In this document: piece after piece, positions 59,017-64,000 of the stretch | Layout of the letters: each line of letters begins with the position of its first letter | How positions within the stretch are numbered: position 1 is the first letter of the stretch | Assembly (NCBI RefSeq): GCF_001418255.1 | Contig: NZ_LIPV01000009.1 | Location: 1 to 64,000 of the forward strand | Source of the DNA: Thiomonas bhubaneswarensis | GTDB taxonomy: Bacteria; Pseudomonadota; Gammaproteobacteria; Burkholderiales; Burkholderiaceae_C | Reading direction: 5' to 3' | Length of the DNA stretch: 64,000 nt | Program-made: the position numbers and the translations under genes | The notes under the pieces: generated by a model | The model's input: the letters and a program-made list of their open reading frames with translations, nothing else | Databases searched by the model: none | What the model was told of the DNA's origin: nothing

Positions 59017-59447
59017 CTAGGTTGCTGCCCGGAGGGCCCGGGACTCGAAATCGAAGATTTCGTCGATGGGATACACAACCCGCTTGGACATCTTCTTGAC
59101 ATCCTCCCCCGCCTAAAGTCGGGGTATTCCTACGGCGCTCACCCCGGCATCGAGCCGGAATGAGTCGCTTCGGTGGGTTCCTGGGCCGAGCGCGCAACCG
59201 CTGCTCGTATCTCCACAGGCGTTACTTCCGGCATGCCCTGCCGTAGGCTGCCTTGGTTGTCGGCAGCAACGCCATTATAGGACGGCGCAGCCGTCCGCGC
59301 TATCCCTCCCCGGCATGAATGCCGGGGTCTCTCGCGCAGAACGATGAATCGAGGCCCGCGGCCTTCGCTGCGCCAGCGCTGCAGCGTCTTGGGGCTGAGG
59401 TTCCAGCGCGCGGCCAGCTCGGTTTCGTTCATCATCATCTTCTGCAT
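59017..59447 (-). pseudogene. AlpA-type HTH gene split by an IS200/IS605 remnant
   Basis: The N-terminal part (59343-59447) encodes MQKMMMNETELAARWNLSPK, then TLQRWRSEGRGPRFI. The C-terminal part (59017-59094) continues in frame as KMSKRVVYPIDEIFDFESRA, then LRAAT and a TAG stop. Removing 59095-59342 restores a 60-aa protein. It is clearly related to the intact gene at 4433 (shared SPKTLQRWRSEGRGPR). The insertion should abolish function unless it is precisely excised. Confidence 0.85.
59095..59342 (-). mobile_element. Non-autonomous IS200/IS605-type remnant (248 bp)
   Basis: Both ends carry the subterminal hairpins typical of this family: CCCCGGCAT/ATGCCGGGG at 59308-59327 and CCCCG/CGGGG at 59107-59124, the latter next to TTGACATCCTCCCCC. 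A third hairpin, GGACGGC/GCCGTCC, is at 59280-59296. No target duplication is present. The minus-strand frame from about 59265 to 59139 (GMPEVTPVEIRAAVARSAQE and an EATHSGSMPG end) resembles a TnpB C-terminus, so this is an internally deleted element. Confidence 0.8.
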
Positions 59448-59670
59448 GGTTGACTCCGTCAGTGGTTGAAGGCAACGCATTCAGGCGTGAAGTCGGCCAC
59501 GAAGCCAAGTCCTCGGCAGGGCCTCCATGCAGTTTCAGCGCAATGAGAACGTCAGCGGGTTTTATATATGTCCCTGTCCATTCCGCCGATACCCACCGCT
59601 ATGGGGATGTCTCGGCATGGTTGAAGATAACGGGTTCAAGGATGCGGTAGAATCCACCACCAGTATGCTC

Positions 59671-59699
59671 GGGCCTCCTGTCACCAGGAGGCCCTTTTT
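59671..59699 (+). terminator. Strong rho-independent terminator ahead of the amidase gene
   Basis: Perfect 10-bp stem GGGCCTCCTG (59671-59680) and CAGGAGGCCC (59685-59694) with a 4-nt loop, followed by TTTTT. There is no plus-strand gene upstream in the preceding ~900 bp. It may be the surviving 3' end of a chromosomal gene or a small RNA cut off by the island insertion. Confidence 0.8.
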
Positions 59700-59721
59700 C
59701 TTGGCTCGCAGATGTGCTTTC

Positions 59722-61239
59722 ATGGCGACCATCATGAGCCTGTCCGAATCCCCTGACGCCCCGAACGACCGACCTGACGCCCTGGAGTTGTCCGCGCGCA
59801 TCCGGCGCGGGGAGTTGAGTGCGCAAGAGGCCCTGCAACAGGCGCTTGCCCGGTGTGATGCGGTCAATCCGCGTGTCCAAGCCGTCAACAGCGATTTGCG
59901 CACTTACGCGCAGGGCCGCGTCGATCAGATCAACGGCTCGCTCGCGCCCTTTGCCGGTGTGCCATTCCTGCTCAAAGACTTGGGCATGGATCTGGCGGGC
60001 TACCCCACCAGTCAGGGCAACGCTCGCCTGGCCGAGCATCCGGCTACGCAGACCGATGCCGTCGTGCGTCGCTGGGAGCAGGCAGGTCTGGTGATTTTCG
60101 GCAAGACCAAGGTGCCGGAGCTGGGACTCAAGGCCATCACCGAGCCCACGGCTTTTGGTCCGACGCGCAACCCATGGAATCTCGACCACACACCTGGCGG
60201 CTCGTCCGGCGGTGCGGCCGCTGCCGTGGCGGTCGGCATCGTGCCAGTGGCTGCGGCGGCCGATGGCGGTGGTTCGATCCGCATCCCTGCGGCGTATTGT
60301 GGGCTGTTCGGGCTCAAACCCTCCCGAGGTCGGGTGAGCTGCGCACCGCAGTTCGACGAGTTGTGGGAAGGGGCGGTCAGCACGCACGTCATCTCGCGCA
60401 GCGTGCGCGACAGCGCGGCCCTGCTCGACGTGATCTCAGGCGCAGAGCCAGGCGATCCTTTCGTGGTTGCGCCTCCGGCACGTTGCTATGCCGAAGAAGT
60501 CCACCCACCGGCAGCACGCTTGCGCATCGCGCTGAGCACCGCCTCGCCGATTGGCGGCGAGGTCGATGCGGCCTGGTCGCGGGCGGCTGCCGATTGTGCG
60601 GCGCTGCTGCAATCGCTCGGTCATCGGGTGGAATGGGTCGACCCCGTGGGCGACGGCATGCAGTTGGCCCGCGACTACCTGACGATGTATTTCGGCCAGG
60701 TGGACGCCCAATTGCGCTACTGGAAGCAGCGCGGCGTGAGCGCCTCAGCCTTCGAGACCGACACACAGGCACTCGCGCTCATCGGCCGTGGGCTTCCTGC
60801 GGGAGAGTATGCGCTCTCGCGCGCACGCTGGAACGCGCCGATGCGCGCGCTGGGTGAGTTGTTCAGCCGCTCCGACCTCTATCTCACCCCGACCTGCGCG
60901 CAACCGCCGGCTCGCATTGGTGAGCTGGCCACGCCAGACTGGCAACGTGCGGTGTTAGGCGCTCTGTTGCGTTTCGGCCTGGGCGGGGTGTTGCGTCGCA
61001 GCGGCATGGTCGAGCGTCTGGCCTTCGAGAATCTTCATCGCACGCCGTTCACGCAGTTGGCCAACCTCACGGGCACACCGGCCATGTCGGTGCCCTGGGA
61101 TCTGGACGCGGGCGGGCTGCCCCTCGGCGTCCAGTTCGTCGCACAGTGGGGGCGGGAAGACCTGCTGCTGCAGGTCGCCAGCGAACTTGAGCAGGCGCAT
61201 CCCTGGGCGCACCGGCGCCCGCCCATTTTCGCCGCATGA
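59722..61239 (+). CDS. Amidase, amidase-signature family
   Basis: This 505-aa enzyme should hydrolyse an amide bond with a Ser-cis-Ser-Lys triad: K85 (FLLKDLG), S161 in TPGGSSGG and nucleophile S185 in DGGGSIRIPA. GKTKVPELG near 127-135 and GLFGLKPSRGRVS near 194-206 are typical. Some family members act in glutamyl-tRNA amidation or on nitrile-derived amides; the substrate cannot be told. The start could be 59722 or the ATG at 59734. It marks the chromosomal backbone. Confidence 0.92.
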   Translation: MATIMSLSESPDAPNDRPDALELSARIRRGELSAQEALQQALARCDAVNPRVQAVNSDLRTYAQGRVDQINGSLAPFAGVPFLLKDLGMDLAGYPTSQGNARLAEHPATQTDAVVRRWEQAGLVIFGKTKVPELGLKAITEPTAFGPTRNPWNLDHTPGGSSGGAAAAVAVGIVPVAAAADGGGSIRIPAAYCGLFGLKPSRGRVSCAPQFDELWEGAVSTHVISRSVRDSAALLDVISGAEPGDPFVVAPPARCYAEEVHPPAARLRIALSTASPIGGEVDAAWSRAAADCAALLQSLGHRVEWVDPVGDGMQLARDYLTMYFGQVDAQLRYWKQRGVSASAFETDTQALALIGRGLPAGEYALSRARWNAPMRALGELFSRSDLYLTPTCAQPPARIGELATPDWQRAVLGALLRFGLGGVLRRSGMVERLAFENLHRTPFTQLANLTGTPAMSVPWDLDAGGLPLGVQFVAQWGREDLLLQVASELEQAHPWAHRRPPIFAA

Positions 61240-61267
61240 AAAAAAGGACGCCGAAGCGTCCTTTTTT
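61239..61267. terminator. Bidirectional terminator between convergent genes
   Basis: A stem GGACGC (61246-61251) and GCGTCC (61256-61261) with CGAA loop is flanked by an A-tract and a TTTTTT run, so it can stop transcription from either side (amidase and the membrane protein). Confidence 0.85.
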
Positions 61268-61281
61268 CGAGCAGACCCCGA

Positions 61282-62484
61282 TCAGGCCGCGGCCAGTTGG
61301 GGCCTGGGCTTGAGCAGCAGCTTGGCGAACAGTCGCGCGTACACCTGAACGGTCTTGAACTGCACGAACACCAGCGGCGCCATGAGCAGGTAAAACACCC
61401 ATGATCCCGCGCCGACCAACTTGGGCATGACCAGGCCGAAGGTGAGGAAGAACATGCCGAAGACGAAGAAGGCCACGCCCGGGCAGATCAGCGCGAAGGC
61501 GCCCGCGTTGGACTTGGCGCCGCCCGCGTAGTCGGCAAAGTAGTTGAGCTTTTTCATCACGGCATAGCCGATCATGCCGAACAGCACCTGCAGCGACACG
61601 ATCACCGCGGTAAACAGTAGCAGATCGGTGGGGTGATGGGCATTGCCGAACTGGTGCGACAGACCCATCGACCAGCGAATCCAGGTGATGCCCAGCAGGG
61701 TGAGAATGGGGATCAGAATCCAGAGACTGCCCGCGGCCTGCGGCGCGATGCCGTGGCGCAGAATCGCATCGAAGCCCAGCACCACCTTGATGACCAGCAG
61801 CAAAATCGCCGCGCTGGCGAAGAAGATCGACAGCACCATCGCGATGGCGTTGATCTCGCGGTGATGACTCATTGCGCCTGGTGCGGCGAGGCCGACGGCA
61901 ATCATCGCCAGCGCGAAGATCGACACCATGGGTGCGAGCGAATTGTTCTCGGCGAAATCAAACTGCGCGTGCACGAACAACCGGGTGAAGTAGGCGCCCA
62001 GGATGCGCAGCGCATAAATGCCCACGGCGAGGAAGGCCGCGATCGCACCGGGATACATCCACTCGACCACCGACCAGAGATTGGGCACGAACACGGCGCC
62101 GAGCACGAAACACACATTGATGGTCATGGCCAGCGTGAGCGGCACCGCCATCAGGCTGATCTCGGCGTTGGAGGTGAGCAGCTTCTGATAGGCCGCGGTC
62201 TGGCGGAAGAGCCGGAACTCACGCAGGTTCCACGCCAGCAGCCAGAAATGCAGCGCAGCAAACAGCGCGATGGCGACCAGATCGATGCCGATCAGCGCCG
62301 AGACCAGAGGATTGTCACCAGCCGTCAGCGCGGGCCACAGATGGTTGAACGTCACCATCGGCGTGTCCGGGTGCGGCAGCAGAAACATGGGATAGATGAA
62401 AAACGACACCGAAAGCCCGCCAGCGCCCAGCGCGGCAAGGAAGTACATCGGTGAATAGCGCTCTCGAAGGTTGTTGACCAGCAT
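61282..62484 (-). CDS. Multi-pass membrane protein, TDT-transporter-like
   Basis: This 400-aa protein has about ten hydrophobic segments (for example MYFLAALGAGGLSVSFFIYP, VSALIGIDLVAIALFAALHF, AIAMVLSIFFASAAILLLVI) and ends in a basic tail. The layout and the internal repeats resemble the tellurite-resistance/dicarboxylate transporter group, but the match is weak and the substrate is unknown. AGGAG lies 8 bases before the ATG at 62484, so that start is preferred over a GTG nine bases upstream. Confidence 0.7.
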   Translation of the reverse strand: MLVNNLRERYSPMYFLAALGAGGLSVSFFIYPMFLLPHPDTPMVTFNHLWPALTAGDNPLVSALIGIDLVAIALFAALHFWLLAWNLREFRLFRQTAAYQKLLTSNAEISLMAVPLTLAMTINVCFVLGAVFVPNLWSVVEWMYPGAIAAFLAVGIYALRILGAYFTRLFVHAQFDFAENNSLAPMVSIFALAMIAVGLAAPGAMSHHREINAIAMVLSIFFASAAILLLVIKVVLGFDAILRHGIAPQAAGSLWILIPILTLLGITWIRWSMGLSHQFGNAHHPTDLLLFTAVIVSLQVLFGMIGYAVMKKLNYFADYAGGAKSNAGAFALICPGVAFFVFGMFFLTFGLVMPKLVGAGSWVFYLLMAPLVFVQFKTVQVYARLFAKLLLKPRPQLAAA

Positions 62485-62559
62485 GGGTAGCACTCCTGGG
62501 AGAAAGGGGAAGACAAGGCCTGCGATATCTGGATACTGCAGGTTGCAAAGAGTTACATC

Positions 62560-62575
62560 ATACCCGGTGGAGTAT
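62560..62575 (-). promoter_or_regulatory. Imperfect palindrome upstream of the membrane protein
   Basis: ATACCC-GGTG-GAGTAT has half-sites that match at five of six positions and sits about 80 bp before the start of the membrane protein. It could be a repressor operator. The signal is weak. Confidence 0.3.
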
Positions 62576-62702
62576 ATCCCTACACATATGCGTCATTTTT
62601 GATGAATCGCAATGCACTGAAAAATGTTTCCGAAAAATCAAGGCACTCCGACTGCGGCGGGCTTGGAGGCCTACCGCCGCAGAGCGATGGGAGCCAAGCG
62701 GC

Positions 62703-63257
62703 TCAAGCGGTTTCCGGGAAGAAAAACACCTCGCTGACCCAGAGCGCCGAGCCCCGGTAAACAAAGGATGACCGGCGCGCCCAATGCGGACCATCGCGCT
62801 GTGCCGCGTGCCGAACGCGGCACAGCGGGTGAGAAGCGCGCAGCAGTCGCACCCGCAGATCGCTGCGCCTTGTCTGCGCGCGGGTAAATACCGCATCACC
62901 CACCGGCTTGATGCCAAGGTGGCGCAGCAGCCGCCAAGGCCCACGCAGAGCGTCCAGACGGCAGACGCTGTGACCCAGCACTCTGGGCACGCCGTCGGCG
63001 ATCAAGAGCACATCGCGGCGCCAGACCTTGCGACCTTGCGGCAATCCGAGCAGCGGGTATTCGTCGCGCAGCGCCCGCGCCGCCCCATGCCGCAGCAGCC
63101 GCAGCTCGAACTGCGTGCTGTGCTGGCGCAGCCTGCGGGTGAGCGAGCCCGCGTCGGTCAGCCAGCTCTCCAGCCCGCTGCGCCGCGCTGCGGGCCGTGC
63201 CGGTGGCCAGGTCTCTGAAGGGGGGGAGGCGATGCGACGGACGCGGTGCACAGGCAT
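62703..63257 (-). CDS. ubiC: Chorismate--pyruvate lyase (UbiC-type)
   Basis: This 184-aa enzyme would convert chorismate to 4-hydroxybenzoate and pyruvate, the first step of ubiquinone synthesis. It shows ESWLTDAGSLTRRLRQ near 30-45, a conserved VWRRDVLLIADGVPRVLGHS block, and the late WARRSSFVYRGSALWVSEVF. The Arg- and Leu-rich low-complexity N-terminus (to about 28) may be over-predicted. Two start codons are possible; the ATG at 63257 is used. Confidence 0.83.
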   Translation of the reverse strand: MPVHRVRRIASPPSETWPPARPAARRSGLESWLTDAGSLTRRLRQHSTQFELRLLRHGAARALRDEYPLLGLPQGRKVWRRDVLLIADGVPRVLGHSVCRLDALRGPWRLLRHLGIKPVGDAVFTRAQTRRSDLRVRLLRASHPLCRVRHAAQRDGPHWARRSSFVYRGSALWVSEVFFFPETA

Positions 63258-63287
63258 GGTCAACGAAATAACGGATCGCGCAAGGCG

Positions 63288-63953
63288 TCAAACGAGATGG
63301 CGGCCGAAGAAGGCCAGCGCGCGCTCGCGGGCGAGCTGGGCAGCTGCCGGGTCGTAGCTGGCCCGCGCGTCGCAGTTGAAGCCATGTTCGGCGTCGTAGA
63401 CATAGAACTCGGCCGTGGGATTGGCGGCACGCACGGCTTCGCGGTCGGCCTCGGAGATATGGGCATCGCGCAGGCCGTAATGGAATTGCAGCGGCCCCTG
63501 CGCCTTTTCATTCACCAGTTGAACATTACGCCCGCCGTAATAGCTCACCGCGGGCAGGCCCAGTCGAATGGCGGCGAGGTAGGCGATGCTGCCCCCCCAG
63601 CAGTAACCGACGACCCCAACCTTGCCCGCCGACGCCACGGCTTGCGCTGCGGCCTGCACCGACGCCAGCGCGCGGTCGAAACCCAGCGCAGAAACCAGCG
63701 TCCGGCCCTTTTCCATGCCGGGCCCGTCATAGTTCAGTTCGACATCTTTTTCCAGTGTGTCGAACACGGCAGGCGCAATGGCGAGATAGCCCGCCGCAGC
63801 ATACCCGTCGACCACGCTGCGAATGTGTGCGTTAACTCCGAAAATCTCCTGTACCACGACAACGCCCCCCTTGGGCTTGCCCGCAGGTTCGGCAAGATAG
63901 GCGCCGATGGTCTGGCCATCGGCCGTTTGCAAGGTCAGTTTCTTGTTGGGCAT
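63288..63953 (-). CDS. Dienelactone hydrolase family protein
   Basis: This 221-aa alpha/beta hydrolase has the dienelactone hydrolase signature: E36 in VVQEIFGVN, nucleophile C118 in GYCWGG, D163 in YGLRDAHI and H190 in DAEHGFNC. Such enzymes hydrolyse dienelactones or related esters; members outside aromatic degradation operons have varied roles. It is 30 bp from ubiC and on the same strand. AAGGAG precedes the ATG. Confidence 0.9.
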   Translation of the reverse strand: MPNKKLTLQTADGQTIGAYLAEPAGKPKGGVVVVQEIFGVNAHIRSVVDGYAAAGYLAIAPAVFDTLEKDVELNYDGPGMEKGRTLVSALGFDRALASVQAAAQAVASAGKVGVVGYCWGGSIAYLAAIRLGLPAVSYYGGRNVQLVNEKAQGPLQFHYGLRDAHISEADREAVRAANPTAEFYVYDAEHGFNCDARASYDPAAAQLARERALAFFGRHLV

Positions 63954-64000
63954 GAAAAGGCTCCTTCAGGGAATGTGAACAGAGGAATGCAAGGGTCCCG

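Noticed and set aside
59139-59480. 113-aa minus-strand frame starting MRCLQPLTEST
   Set aside because: It is a chimera of the AlpA N-terminus and the inserted IS605 remnant, not a natural gene.
1-64000. tRNA, rRNA and CRISPR arrays
   Set aside because: No cloverleaf pattern, rRNA signature or regularly spaced direct repeat array was recognised anywhere in the window by eye.

Overview
GC-rich proteobacterial DNA (betaproteobacterium or similar, by inference). Most of the window is mobile DNA abutting an ordinary chromosomal stretch that begins near 59.7 kb. The chromosomal genes are an amidase, a multi-pass membrane protein, UbiC-type chorismate lyase (ubiquinone pathway) and a dienelactone-hydrolase-family enzyme. 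I could not fix the species from sequence alone.

Layout. (1) 1-1613: an IS630-family insertion sequence has cut the 5' end off a gene whose surviving C-terminus looks like an OST-HTH/LOTUS domain. (2) About 1.7-39.8 kb: a nearly complete lambda-like siphophage prophage. Its left end is a four-gene operon with a large serine recombinase as integrase and a DUF2924 protein. An early block follows: AlpA-type HTH, BRO-N antirepressor, RecA-like NTPase, ssDNA-binding-like protein, PD-(D/E)XK nuclease, P4-type primase-helicase and a RuvC-like resolvase. Next come two tandem ParB-DNA methyltransferase fusions and a reverse-strand block of five small accessory genes whose transcription units share a repeated leader. 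The late operon runs terminase, portal, protease/scaffold, decoration, capsid, connectors, tail tube, frameshifted tail chaperone, tape measure, tail tip, a GT-A glycosyltransferase, holin-like proteins and a GH24 endolysin.

(3) About 39.7-51.0 kb, all on the minus strand: a defence island built on a type I restriction-modification operon (hsdM-hsdS-hsdR). It contains extra genes: a DUF3800 protein, a 540-aa coiled-coil protein of unknown function, a YgjP/SprT-like metallopeptidase, a DUF2188 protein, an orphan half-size HsdS and a membrane coiled-coil protein. (4) About 51.3-59.5 kb: a second integrative module (serine recombinase, two ParB/RepB-like proteins, DUF3987) with iteron-like repeats beside the DUF3987 gene. 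It is flanked by an AbiEi-like antitoxin lacking its usual toxin, a divergent class II Fic protein and a small AlpA-type gene that is split by a 248-bp IS200/IS605 remnant.

How it fits together: the prophage carries its own integration, replication, methylation, packaging, morphogenesis and lysis genes. No CI-like repressor was recognised; candidate control sites are a 23-bp-spaced array of GGTTCGCCA boxes before the early operon and a related palindrome cluster before the methyltransferases. The defence island and the second recombinase module lie between the phage lysis genes and the chromosome, so this looks like a composite island built by successive insertions.
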